DNA from: Glutamicibacter sp002979865
Lineage (GTDB): Bacteria > Actinomycetota > Actinomycetes > Actinomycetales > Micrococcaceae
Reading direction: 5' to 3'
Assembly (NCBI RefSeq): GCF_050030965.1
Contig: NZ_CP188297.1
Coordinates: 3,534,001 to 3,598,000, forward strand
Length of the DNA stretch: 64,000 nucleotides
The notes under the pieces are model-generated. The model was not told the origin of the DNA. It searched no databases and was given only the letters and a program-made list of their open reading frames with translations. Made by a program: the position numbers and the translations under genes. Below are positions 8,999 to 17,150 of this stretch, in pieces (within the stretch, counting starts at the first letter, position 1; each line of letters starts with the position of its first letter).

Positions 8999-9973
8999 CT
9001 AGCCGTGAAGTTCCTGGTAGGCCTTCCTCGCGCCCGGGTGCAGGGGCTGGCCTCCGGTGCTGACCAAGGTTTCGGGGGTCAAGAACTGGATGCCGGCACT
9101 GGATTCTGGCACCAGCTGATCGGCATGGGCGACCAGGAGCTTGACGACGGCTCCGGCCAGCTCCTCGGGCATGTCCGCGCGCGCCATCAACAGGTTGCCA
9201 ACCCCGATCGTCTCCACGGACTTGATTCCGCGGTAGGTTCCCTCCGGGATGACTACCCCGTCGTAGAGATCCGGGTACTGCTCGCGCAGCTGCGGCAGCA
9301 CCGCTGAAACATCGAGCAGGCCCAAGTCCATGGTTGAAGCGAGCCGGCTCAGCGAAGCAACCGGCAGGCCGCCGAAAAGGAACAACGCGTCAATGCTTCC
9401 CTTGCCCAGCGCCTCCAGCCCTGCCACGTACCCGTACTGCAGCTCCTTGGGCGCGATCCCGCTATTCTTCAGCTTCGCTGCCCGCAATATGCGCTGGCCG
9501 GTCACCCACGTACCTGACCCTGGCGCGCCGGTGCCGATGGTGCGTCCTGCCAGATCCTGCAGCGAGCTAATCCCGGCTGCTGTGCGGATGATGCAATGGA
9601 AATAGTTCTGGTAGACGCGGCCCAGGGCCAGCGGCTGCGCTTGTGGAGCACTGTCCTTCCGGTACTGGTCCACCGTATCGGCCAGGGCAAGAGCCAGCCC
9701 GGCCTTGTTTTCTGCGAGCATCGCCAGATTCTGGGCGCTGGCCTGGGTATTGAGGGCTGCGGAATGCTCGGCGACGCCGTGGTCCACCAAGGCGTTGGAG
9801 AGCAAGGAGGCAAATTGGAAGTACATGCCCCCGTCTTCACCGGAGGCGATATCCAATCGATGCGCAGCGGGCAACGAGCTGCAGGAACTCAGCGCTGGCA
9901 GTCCGGCGGCGACTGGGGCTGCCAGGAGATATCGAAGCAAGTTCCGCCGCGACGGCATGGGCTCAGGATTCAT
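8999..9973 (-). CDS. TAXI-family TRAP-type substrate-binding lipoprotein
   Basis: 324 aa. The N-terminus has a twin-arginine-like RRNLLRYLL, a hydrophobic stretch and a lipobox-like LSSC, so it is probably exported and lipid-anchored. The mature part has the TAXI signature: IASGEDGGMYFQFASLLS near the start and GRTIGTGAPGSGTW in the middle. TAXI proteins bind organic acids for TRAP transporters, but no TRAP permease gene is visible. The start codon ATG at 9973 overlaps the end of the histidine kinase gene by 11 nt (alternative ATG at 9958), so it is probably in one operon with the two-component system. Confidence 0.85.
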   Translation of the reverse strand: MNPEPMPSRRNLLRYLLAAPVAAGLPALSSCSSLPAAHRLDIASGEDGGMYFQFASLLSNALVDHGVAEHSAALNTQASAQNLAMLAENKAGLALALADTVDQYRKDSAPQAQPLALGRVYQNYFHCIIRTAAGISSLQDLAGRTIGTGAPGSGTWVTGQRILRAAKLKNSGIAPKELQYGYVAGLEALGKGSIDALFLFGGLPVASLSRLASTMDLGLLDVSAVLPQLREQYPDLYDGVVIPEGTYRGIKSVETIGVGNLLMARADMPEELAGAVVKLLVAHADQLVPESSAGIQFLTPETLVSTGGQPLHPGARKAYQELHG

Positions 9974-11399
9974 CGGGCACCTCGGGCTTGCCGCCATGCA
10001 GGGGCAGGCTGATCGTTGCTTTGAGCCCTTCGCCCGGAGCCGATTCAAGCGTGAGCTCACCGGCATTCGCGCGCGCCAAGCGATCCACGATAGCCAGTCC
10101 CAAACCTGTTCCCGGACTGTGCCGCACACGTTCTGCACGCCAGAACCGCTCGCCTGCATTCGCGAGTTCAGCAGTGTTCATTCCGGCTCCGTGATCCTGT
10201 ATTTGGATGCTGGCAGTTCCCGGATCGAGCCGCAGGCCCAGGACGATCTTGCTGCCAGGGGCGTACTTGAAGGCGTTTTCCAGTAGTTCTGCGAGCATCT
10301 GCTGCAAATCGAATCCGTTGCACCACACCATGGCGGTCGGCCCCGAGGTGGCACTGCCATCGAGCACCAGCTGGTTTCCCCGTTGCCGGGCAACCTCGGA
10401 TTGGCGTTCGACTTCCTCGGCGAGCATTTGCCCGACGTCGACTTGTTGGCCGTGCACGGCTGTCTCGGGCAAGGACTCCCCCGCATTTTGCTCGGCTAGC
10501 CGATGCTCGGCGCTGGCCAAGCGCATGACGCCGTCCAGCAAGGTTTCCACCCGATGCAGTTCGTTTTCCACCGCGTGCACTCCGACGGGATCCGCTTGGT
10601 CGCCCATGCGCATCTTCAAAAGATCCACGCGCAACCGCAAGGCGGCAACGGGGTTCCGGAGCTGATGGGAAGTTTCAGCAATGAACTCCTGCTGCTGCTT
10701 CAGGCTCTCGGCCATAGTTCGGGCCATGCTGCCCAGCGACCGCGATAGCCGGCGCAGTTCCGGTGGGCCTTGCTCTTCGAGGAGAACCGGTGCCTGATGC
10801 CGCGCAATGTCATTGACGGCATCATTGAGCTGGTGCACCGGACGGAGCACCCAGAAGGTCAGGCGGTCGGCCAAGAGCAGGAGTCCAGCGCCAATGGAAA
10901 TGACGACAAGCCACAGCAGGCTGGACTTTTCCAGCACCTTGGCGCGTGCAGTTTCCAAGTTCACTTGCATCGTGACAGAGCCGAGCACTTGGGCGGAATT
11001 GCCGAACGGCTGCGAGAGCAAGGCGGTGGCATCCGAGAGAGGATCGATCGGCGGGATCTGGACCAGTCCCAGATTCAGCTCTGAATCGCGCACGGTGCCA
11101 GCGACCTCGGGATCCGCAGGATCGATACTGCCCGAGACCAGTTGCCGCTGGCCCAGATTGATCAGCAGCCCTTCGCCATAGAGGTCGCTATAGGTGTCCA
11201 TCTCCAGCTGGAGCAGCGACATGTCATTTGCCAGATCAGCATGGGCGGCAAGCTGGACAAAGCGGTTCAATGCCGATAACCGGTTCAGCTGGACTTCAGC
11301 GGTGGCATCACGGCTGACGCTCTGCAACAGCATCGCGCTGACGATGGCGACGATTGCAAGCAGCGCCGTGCCCAAGATGCCCAGTACGCGCAGCCTCAC
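9963..11399 (-). CDS. Membrane sensor histidine kinase (two-component system)
   Basis: 478 aa. Two membrane segments (near 5-25 and about 160-180) flank an extracytoplasmic sensor region, followed by HAMP, a HisKA dimerisation domain with the phospho-acceptor His in FIAETSHQLRNPVAALR, and the ATPase domain with N box LLENAFKYAP, G1 DHGAGM and G2 GTGLGLAIV. The GTG start overlaps the response-regulator stop as GTGA; this start puts the first membrane helix directly at the N-terminus. It resembles TctE-type kinases. Signal unknown; the co-encoded TAXI protein may be part of sensing (inference). Confidence 0.92.
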   Translation of the reverse strand: MRLRVLGILGTALLAIVAIVSAMLLQSVSRDATAEVQLNRLSALNRFVQLAAHADLANDMSLLQLEMDTYSDLYGEGLLINLGQRQLVSGSIDPADPEVAGTVRDSELNLGLVQIPPIDPLSDATALLSQPFGNSAQVLGSVTMQVNLETARAKVLEKSSLLWLVVISIGAGLLLLADRLTFWVLRPVHQLNDAVNDIARHQAPVLLEEQGPPELRRLSRSLGSMARTMAESLKQQQEFIAETSHQLRNPVAALRLRVDLLKMRMGDQADPVGVHAVENELHRVETLLDGVMRLASAEHRLAEQNAGESLPETAVHGQQVDVGQMLAEEVERQSEVARQRGNQLVLDGSATSGPTAMVWCNGFDLQQMLAELLENAFKYAPGSKIVLGLRLDPGTASIQIQDHGAGMNTAELANAGERFWRAERVRHSPGTGLGLAIVDRLARANAGELTLESAPGEGLKATISLPLHGGKPEVPDES

Positions 11400-12064
11400 G
11401 GGTTTGGCGTCTCTAGCCGGTAGCCGACTCCGCGGACGTTCACGATCATCCCGGGCGCAGCAAGCTTGGAGCGCAAACCGGTGAGGTGCACATCCAAGGA
11501 GCGCGACACCGCCACGAACGCGTCGCCCCACAAGCGGTCAAGAATCTGCTCCCTGGTAACCACCGCTCCGTCATGCTGGGCCAGCAATGCCAGCAGCTCG
11601 AATTCCTTGGCGGTCAGCTGGAGGTGCCGTCCATTCAGAATTGCTTCGTGCTTCCCGGTGTCCACACGCAATCCGCCGGCGATGAGCACACCGCCGTTGT
11701 CATTGGATTGGACCTTGGCGCGGCGGGCCACCGCATCGATGCGTGCGAGAAGAACCGCCAGCCCGATGGGCTTGACCAGGAAATCGTCGGCACCCTGGCG
11801 CAGTCCCCGGACAACGCTCCGCTCGTCATTGCGCGCCGAGAGGATGACCACGGGGACTTCACTGATTTGGCGCAGTTTGCGCAGGACTTCCAGTCCATCC
11901 ATATCCGGCAGGCCCAGATCCAGCAGGATCATCTGTGCATTGTGGTGCTTCAAGAGCGCGTCAGCACCGCGGCTGACATGCTCGGCCTGATGGCCTGCGG
12001 CACTCACAGCATCGATCAGGGCGCGAGCGACGGCGTGGTCGTCTTCGACGATCAACAGCTGCAC
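11396..12064 (-). CDS. OmpR/PhoB-type response regulator
   Basis: 222 aa. Receiver domain: IVEDD acidic pocket, phospho-acceptor Asp in ILLDLGLPDMDGL, Thr/Ser position in VILSARND, and Lys in FLVKPIG. C-terminal winged-helix DNA-binding domain with LTAKEFELLALL and VHLTGLRSKL. The start is set at the GTG at 12064, because GAGGATGAT sits 8 nt upstream and it gives the normal short N-terminus; an ATG at 12136 would add 24 unusual residues. First gene of the operon with kinase and TAXI protein, divergent from the Nramp-like gene. Confidence 0.92.
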   Translation of the reverse strand: MQLLIVEDDHAVARALIDAVSAAGHQAEHVSRGADALLKHHNAQMILLDLGLPDMDGLEVLRKLRQISEVPVVILSARNDERSVVRGLRQGADDFLVKPIGLAVLLARIDAVARRAKVQSNDNGGVLIAGGLRVDTGKHEAILNGRHLQLTAKEFELLALLAQHDGAVVTREQILDRLWGDAFVAVSRSLDVHLTGLRSKLAAPGMIVNVRGVGYRLETPNP

Positions 12065-12306
12065 GGCATCATCCTCGACGTTCAGATCCGGGCTCGGCGC
12101 CCATGGGTAACTGCTCAATTCTACCAATCGGGGCACGCAGTGTTCTCCAGGTCACTGCATTCCTAAGAAAGTGTTAGTACTTGACTGTGAGTTTGCCAGT
12201 AAGAAAGATCACTACCAAGATTGAATACGATCTCACACCCCCGTGGTCCGCGTCACTGCCGATGCGACTCCGCGGCGGCATCGCACTGTGGCAAAAGGAA
12301 AATCAA

Positions 12307-13587
12307 ATGAGCGAAAACATCCAGGCGCAACGCGCCGACCTAGACGGTGGCGGCCCGCCGCGCTGGAAAGTCATTGGCCCGGGACTGGTCGTTGCGGCGA
12401 CCGGCGTTGGCGCCGCCGACATGGTTGCCACACTAGTAGCCGGCAGCCAGTACGGCTATGCGCTGCTCTGGGCAGTGATTGTCGGCGTGATCCTGAAGAT
12501 TGTTCTGGTTGAAGGCGCCGGCCGCTACACCCTGGCAACTGGCAAAACCATTTTCGAGGGTTGGAAGACCCTGGGCAAGTGGACCACTTGGTATTTCGGT
12601 CCCTACATCATCATCTGGGGCTTCGTTTACGGCGCTACAGCGATGAGTTCCGCTGCATTGCCGCTGGCAGCCTTGATGCCGGCAGTGGATCTGAAAATCT
12701 GGGCAGTAATCATGGGCCTGCTGGGCTTCGTGATGGTCTGGTTCGGAAAGTACAGCTTCTTCGAGAAGATCACCGCTGTACTGGTGGGCATCATGTTCGT
12801 AACCGTGGTGGGCTTGGCTTTCATCGCTGTGCCCAATATTCCGGAAATGCTCAAGGGCCTGATCCCGATGATCCCAGAAGGCGGCGTGGTCTACACCCTG
12901 GCGTTGGCTGGCGGCGTCGGCGGTACCATCACCTTGGCCGCTTACGGCTACTGGCTGCGCGAAAAAGGCTGGTACACCCCTAAGTGGATGCGGGTCATGC
13001 GCATCGACAACTCCATGGCTTACGTCATGACCGGCATCTTCGTGCTGGCCATGCTGATCGTTGGCGCGGAAGTTGTTCGCGCCGCCGGCGTGAGCATCTC
13101 CGGTGGCGACAAGGGCCTGCTGGAACTGGGCGACGTGCTGAAGGCCGAATACGGCGATGTCGTAGGCAACGGCTTCCTCATTGGTTTCTGGGCCGCGTCC
13201 TTCTCGTCGATCATCGGCGTATGGAACGGCGTTTCCCTGATGTTCGCCGACTTCTGGGGCCATATGCGCAAGAAGCCGGCAAACCACCCGGATACCCTGA
13301 CCGGCGGCAAGTACTTCAAGTTCTATGTCCTGTGGCTGACCTTCCCGCCAATGGTGCTGTTCCTGCTGGACAAGCCAATTGCCCTGATTCTGGCCTATGG
13401 CGTCCTCGGTGCGCTGTTCATGCCATTCCTGGCAGTCACCCTCCTGGGCCTGCTCAACGGCAAGCGCATCCCCAAGGCATGGGCCAACCGCTGGCATACC
13501 AACACCGCACTGGCGATTACCGCTGCGCTGTTCATCGTCTTGGGCGTACAGCAGCTGTACAAGTCACTGGCACCGCTCTGGAGCTGA
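12307..13587 (+). CDS. Nramp-like membrane transporter
   Basis: 426 aa, about 11 hydrophobic segments, LeuT-fold Nramp family appearance (GPGLVVAATGVGAADMVATLVAGS at the N-terminus is broken by several Gly). Start is the ATG at 12307 with AAAGGA upstream. The canonical Nramp metal motifs DPGN (helix 1) and MPH (helix 6) are not present: helix 1 reads GVGAADMVATL and the helix-6 region GGVGGTITLAAYGYW. It therefore belongs to a divergent branch, and Mn/Fe transport should not be assumed. It is divergent from the two-component operon, which may control it (inference). Confidence 0.85.
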   Translation: MSENIQAQRADLDGGGPPRWKVIGPGLVVAATGVGAADMVATLVAGSQYGYALLWAVIVGVILKIVLVEGAGRYTLATGKTIFEGWKTLGKWTTWYFGPYIIIWGFVYGATAMSSAALPLAALMPAVDLKIWAVIMGLLGFVMVWFGKYSFFEKITAVLVGIMFVTVVGLAFIAVPNIPEMLKGLIPMIPEGGVVYTLALAGGVGGTITLAAYGYWLREKGWYTPKWMRVMRIDNSMAYVMTGIFVLAMLIVGAEVVRAAGVSISGGDKGLLELGDVLKAEYGDVVGNGFLIGFWAASFSSIIGVWNGVSLMFADFWGHMRKKPANHPDTLTGGKYFKFYVLWLTFPPMVLFLLDKPIALILAYGVLGALFMPFLAVTLLGLLNGKRIPKAWANRWHTNTALAITAALFIVLGVQQLYKSLAPLWS

Positions 13588-13604
13588 TGGCCTTTCGCTA
13601 GGCA

Positions 13605-13648
13605 AAAGCCATGGTGGCATGCAATGAATTGCATGCCACCATGGCTTT
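13605..13648. terminator. Perfect 21-bp inverted repeat, probable terminator
   Basis: Positions 13605-13625 and 13628-13648 are exact reverse complements with only 2 nt between them. The repeat ends 19 nt before the next ATG, so it could end the transporter transcript or act as an operator. The flanking AAA/TTT gives a short T-run. Confidence 0.6.
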
Positions 13649-13667
13649 CGCGTTTAGGCTGGAGGCT

Positions 13668-14312
13668 ATGAGCATCAAGCGGATTGGAATCCTTGGAGCG
13701 GGACGAGCCGGCACAGCCCTCGCCCGCGCAGCAGCATCGGCCAGAATCGACGTACGCATCGCAGGTTCCAGGCCTCCACGGATGATGAAGTACCACCTGG
13801 CGCAGTACGCATCGCATGCCACCGCCGTACTGGCCGAAGACATCGCCGAGGATGTCGATTTGGTGGTGCTCATGGTGCCGCAAGAGGAACTCGACGACAT
13901 TGATGTCCCATCCCTGGCGGGCATCTTGCTGGTGGATGCAACCAATCGCTGGGAAGACGAGCCGCTTCCCGACTGGCTGGAAACATCACTTGAGGCCGGC
14001 ATGTCCAGCTCCGAAGGCATTGCAACCCACTTCAAGAGCTCTCGCGTGGTCAAAGCGCTCAATCACATCAGCCACTGGGACATGGACGCGGATCGGGCAA
14101 CCAAGCAATCCGCGCAACGCGCCCTGGGCGTCGCATCGGATAACAAGCAGGATGCCCAGACGGTTTCGGAACTTACCCTCGCCTTGGGCTTCTCTCCGGT
14201 CCTCCTGCCCAACTTGGCCGCGGGCCGCGGCTTGGAACCTGGTGGCGCGATCTTCAACGAAGTAATCGATGCGGCAACGCTGTCCGCCAGGCTCGGCCCA
14301 CCTGCGCAGTAG
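13668..14312 (+). CDS. NAD(P)-binding F420-reductase-like oxidoreductase
   Basis: 214 aa. N-terminal Rossmann motif GILGAGRAGTALARAA (residues 6-21) begins right after MSIKR, and the remainder (VVLMVPQEELDDI, then GILLVDATN) follows the pattern of NADPH-dependent F420 reductases and related dinucleotide-binding proteins. No catalytic domain beyond the nucleotide-binding fold is evident. Start taken as the ATG at 13668 with GGAGG very close upstream; an upstream ATG in the same frame lies within the hairpin and is unlikely. Confidence 0.75.
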   Translation: MSIKRIGILGAGRAGTALARAAASARIDVRIAGSRPPRMMKYHLAQYASHATAVLAEDIAEDVDLVVLMVPQEELDDIDVPSLAGILLVDATNRWEDEPLPDWLETSLEAGMSSSEGIATHFKSSRVVKALNHISHWDMDADRATKQSAQRALGVASDNKQDAQTVSELTLALGFSPVLLPNLAAGRGLEPGGAIFNEVIDAATLSARLGPPAQ

Positions 14313-14466
14313 AGCCGCTAAACCCGGATTTCACTAGGCAGATCGCATGACATTCCTGTGACGCTCGACACTGATTTTCTGAATTTTTACCTTAAACCTC
14401 TACTCAATCCCGGTTTTCCCGCGGAATTCCGGGGTTTTCACCCTCCAGTTGCGAGGAGTTTCCCGA

Positions 14467-14496
14467 TTGGAAATCCCCTGCTGGGGGTGGTAAAGT
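14467..14496 (+). promoter_or_regulatory. Candidate promoter for tRNA-Leu
   Basis: TTGGAA (14467-14472) and TAAAGT (14491-14496) separated by 18 nt, about 45 nt before the tRNA. The rest of 14313-14540 shows no gene. Confidence 0.4.
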
Positions 14497-14540
14497 TTTA
14501 CTTCGTTGCCAGCGATAACAACGCGAACAACAGACAACCT

Positions 14541-14624
14541 GCGCGGGTGGCGGAATAGGTAGACGCGCTAGCTTGAGGTGCTAGTCCTCGCAAGAGGGTA
14601 GGGGTTCAAGTCCCCTTTCGCGCA
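14541..14624 (+). tRNA. tRNA-Leu (GAG)
   Basis: 84 nt with acceptor stem GCGCGGG / TTCGCGC (two G.U pairs), a D-arm with AGGTAGA, anticodon stem CTAGC / GCTAG around loop TTGAGGT (anticodon GAG), a long variable arm typical of Leu tRNAs, T-arm AGGGG-TTCAAGT-CCCCT, and discriminator A. CCA is not encoded. The gene serves as the integration target of the prophage that follows. Confidence 0.93.
14600..14624. other. Probable left attachment site (attL core in tRNA 3' end)
   Basis: The integrase gene begins 162 bp after the tRNA and all genes beyond it are phage-type, so recombination most likely occurred in the T-arm/acceptor part of the tRNA. The matching copy (attR) must be outside the window, so the exact core cannot be set. 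Confidence 0.55.
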
Positions 14625-14630
14625 CAGGGT

Positions 14631-14665
14631 AACCCCCGATTGACCACGGTCGATCGGGGGTTTTT
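14631..14665 (+). terminator. Rho-independent terminator after tRNA-Leu
   Basis: A long stem (AACCCCCGAT with ATCGGGGGTT, continued inward by GACC/GGTC) followed by five T. It lies 7 nt after the tRNA; whether it is host or phage DNA is unclear. Confidence 0.8.
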
Positions 14666-14674
14666 ACTATCCCT

Positions 14675-14712
14675 GTTGACAGCAACCGCCAATCCGTTGA
14701 CAAGCGTTGACA
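14675..14712 (+). repeat. Three GTTGACA direct repeats beside attL
   Basis: GTTGACA occurs at 14675, 14696 and 14706, i.e. 21 and 10 bp apart, on the same strand between attL and the integrase start. The two-turn and one-turn spacing fits arm-type binding sites for integrase or excisionase; a -35 promoter element is a second possibility. Confidence 0.5.
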
Positions 14713-14785
14713 CCACGACGGCCTCACCAGCCCGGATCACGACTCTGCATTCACCACGCAGGGATAACTAGATAAGGAAACTCCC

Positions 14786-15880
14786 ATGGCCTCCATCCGC
14801 CTACTCAAGCGCGCCGACGGCACCATTGCCCACAAAATCATCTGGCGCGACGCGCAAACCAAAAAACAGAGCAGCTTCACCACGGATTCCGAAGATGAAG
14901 CAGAACTGATCAAACGGCTACTCAACGCCAACGGCCAGTCGTTCAAACTGGCAAATCAAGCCGTCCTCGAATCTCAATCCCAATCCCCCACCGTAAACAC
15001 GGTCATCGAGGGATACTTAGGCGACCTGACAGGCATCGAATCAGCGACCAAACGCGACTACGAACGCATGTGGAAAAACCACATTCACAACTCAATTGGC
15101 GCCAAAAAGATTGAATTCGTCGACAAGGCCGCGGTAATCAAATGGTTCGAAGCCATCAACCGATCCCCCAAAACCAAGAAAAACGTTCACGCGGTACTAT
15201 CCAGCGCATTCAAATGGGCCATCGAGGAAGGCCACATGAAAGAGAACCCAGCTGTCGGAGTCTCATCACCGCGAGGAAGCATGCGTCCACGTGAAGCTGT
15301 ATTTCTCAGTCGTGAAGAAGTCGACCAGATCATCATCCAAATCGGAGAGTACGGACCGTTCGTCGAACTTCTCGCCGGCGCCGGGCTACGATACAACGAA
15401 GCGACCGCACTTCGCCGTCGCGATTTCATCCAAGCAGACGCGGATCACTTAGCTATCAGCGTCACCCGCGCCTGGAAGGATACGGCCCACGGCTTCCAGA
15501 TCGGATCCCCTAAAACTCGCACTTCCCAACGCCAAGTAACTCTGAGCACCACGCTCAGCGCAAAAATCAAACCACTGCTGCGATCTTTGAAATACGAGGA
15601 ACTAGTCTTCACCAAGCCGAATGGCGAGTACCTCCGCCCTGGTTACTTCTACACGTACCACTGGGAACCTGCACTAACCCACCTGCTCGACACTGGCGCG
15701 ATCTTCGCCAGGCCGCGGATCCACGACCTTCGCCACACGCACGCTTCCTGGCTCATCGATGCCGGCGTACCGCTTCCAGTCATTCAGAAACGCCTCGGGC
15801 ACTCCTCCATAGCGACAACTGTAGACGTGTACGGGCATTTGGCGACCGATGCCGACCAGCGCGCAGCAGATGCCCTGTAA
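14786..15880 (+). CDS. int: Tyrosine-type phage integrase
   Basis: 364 aa. An N-terminal arm-binding domain (about 1-60) and SAM-like core-binding domain (about 70-160) precede the catalytic domain. Catalytic residues: Arg202 in GLRYNEA, His313 and Arg316 in HDLRH, His339 in LGHSS, and the nucleophile Tyr349 in VDVYGHL. All are intact, so it should be active in integration at the adjacent tRNA-Leu. AAGGAAACTCCC directly precedes the ATG, a leader shared with two other prophage genes. Confidence 0.95.
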   Translation: MASIRLLKRADGTIAHKIIWRDAQTKKQSSFTTDSEDEAELIKRLLNANGQSFKLANQAVLESQSQSPTVNTVIEGYLGDLTGIESATKRDYERMWKNHIHNSIGAKKIEFVDKAAVIKWFEAINRSPKTKKNVHAVLSSAFKWAIEEGHMKENPAVGVSSPRGSMRPREAVFLSREEVDQIIIQIGEYGPFVELLAGAGLRYNEATALRRRDFIQADADHLAISVTRAWKDTAHGFQIGSPKTRTSQRQVTLSTTLSAKIKPLLRSLKYEELVFTKPNGEYLRPGYFYTYHWEPALTHLLDTGAIFARPRIHDLRHTHASWLIDAGVPLPVIQKRLGHSSIATTVDVYGHLATDADQRAADAL

Positions 15881-15969
15881 CCCATGGGCGAAACGTCCGA
15901 ACCTGAACGTAGACTGTGAATATCCGCCTCACCAGCGGGTCATCACTCGCACACACTCCCGGAGGAAAA

Positions 15970-16941
15970 TTGAAAAAGTCTATCTTCGCATTCGCAGTGG
16001 TCGTCGCGCTGCCTCTCGCGGGATGCTCGGCTCCAGCTACGGCGCCAACGGAAGCAACAGAACAAGCCCAGGCGTTGGAATCTACAAGCGCGAGCCCTAC
16101 TCCCTCCCCAACGACCGTTGCGCCCGATGTGCTGGGCGAAACGGTCGCAGAAGGTCAAAACAAACTTCGCGACGCGGGATTCATGTCTAGCGTAAGTCTG
16201 ACCGTGCCGACTGAACTAGAAGAATTCGAGCTCAGCGAAAAAATAACCAACAAGTTCGAGATCACTTCCCAGGAAAACTCGTCGACAGAAAAATTTTCCA
16301 CGCTCGAAGCGGAAGCGTCGGAAGAGCTCCTAAACGACGAACTTGCCTGGATCATCACGTGCCACGACGGCACTTACTCCTCGGATGGCATAAAGGATTC
16401 TTTCCTGACATACAAGCAAGTGTGGAAGAGCAAAAACTATGAGGAATTCACCACCTGCGAACCAGAATTTATCGGGTCCGAATGGTCTCCAAATAAGCTC
16501 GAAAAATCTGTAGAAAAGATTGCTCAGACCCACTGGGAAGGCCGTGAAGAACCTGAAATCGCTTTCGGGACCGCAGTTGAGTACTGCAGCATTCCCCACA
16601 GCGAGGATGCTCTTGCCTCGTGGTCAAGCAACATGGGCCGGACCATGGCTAAGGCAGCACTGGAACTCTGCCCTGACGCTCCCTTCGCGAAAGAAATGGG
16701 CCAATGGGCCCGTGGCGAGAAATTCGATAACGGCACCTATGTAGTCGGCGATGAGATTCCTGCCGGAACTTACCGGAGCTCAAAGAAGGTTTCCGATTGC
16801 TATTGGGAACGCACTTCACCCAGCGGCAACACTATCGCCAATGACTTCATCACGCATGCATCAGCCGGCGCGCTTGTGACGGTCCGGTCCGGGGAAACTT
16901 TTGTCGCAGAGGAAGAGTGCGGAACTTGGACTAAGCAGTAA
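15970..16941 (+). CDS. Secreted lipoprotein with PASTA-like segment
   Basis: 323 aa. Start set at the TTG at 15970, with GGAGG four nt upstream, which places a lipoprotein signal peptide (KK, hydrophobic core, LAGC lipobox) exactly at the N-terminus. A Ser/Thr/Pro-rich linker follows, then VLGETVAEGQNKLRDAGF, similar to half a PASTA repeat, and a C-terminal domain with YVVGDEIPAGTYRSS and paired Cys, a module common in actinobacterial surface proteins. Located next to the integrase, so probably a lysogenic-conversion gene. Target unknown. Confidence 0.75.
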   Translation: MKKSIFAFAVVVALPLAGCSAPATAPTEATEQAQALESTSASPTPSPTTVAPDVLGETVAEGQNKLRDAGFMSSVSLTVPTELEEFELSEKITNKFEITSQENSSTEKFSTLEAEASEELLNDELAWIITCHDGTYSSDGIKDSFLTYKQVWKSKNYEEFTTCEPEFIGSEWSPNKLEKSVEKIAQTHWEGREEPEIAFGTAVEYCSIPHSEDALASWSSNMGRTMAKAALELCPDAPFAKEMGQWARGEKFDNGTYVVGDEIPAGTYRSSKKVSDCYWERTSPSGNTIANDFITHASAGALVTVRSGETFVAEEECGTWTKQ

Positions 16942-16957
16942 TCTAAGCCAACCTAGA

Positions 16958-16986
16958 ACGCCCCGAGCCTAATCGGCTCGGGGCGT
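16958..16986. terminator. Hairpin terminator between convergent genes
   Basis: Perfect 12-bp stem ACGCCCCGAGCC / GGCTCGGGGCGT with a 5-nt loop, between the lipoprotein stop and the stop of the small leftward gene. Confidence 0.75.
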
Positions 16987-16990
16987 CTTG

Positions 16991-17140
16991 CTATGCGTCG
17001 CGGTTGACGCGGATGCTCAGTTTCACCGCACCGTCGGGGATTAGGTTGGTGGCTTCGTCGCGGGCCGCGTAGTAGTCGGGCCCTTGGACGGAGACTTCCC
17101 CGATGGCGCCGTCCTGCTCGTAGGTGATGGTCACTTCCAT
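16991..17140 (-). CDS. Small hypothetical protein
   Basis: 49 aa starting MEVTITYEQDGAIGEV. Predicted beta-rich with a helix (YYAARDEATNLI). Ten bp after the 134-aa gene on the same strand. No motif recognised. The shorter start at 17140 is preferred since upstream residues in this frame are read through the neighbour gene. Confidence 0.5.
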   Translation of the reverse strand: MEVTITYEQDGAIGEVSVQGPDYYAARDEATNLIPDGAVKLSIRVNRDA

Positions 17141-17150
17141 AAGGCGAATT

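Noticed and set aside
12433..13497. Long - strand reading frame opposite the Nramp-like gene
   Set aside because: Shadow; soluble His/Gln-rich sequence opposite a clear membrane protein.
14358..14558. 66-codon frame before the tRNA
   Set aside because: Ends inside the tRNA gene and covers its likely promoter.
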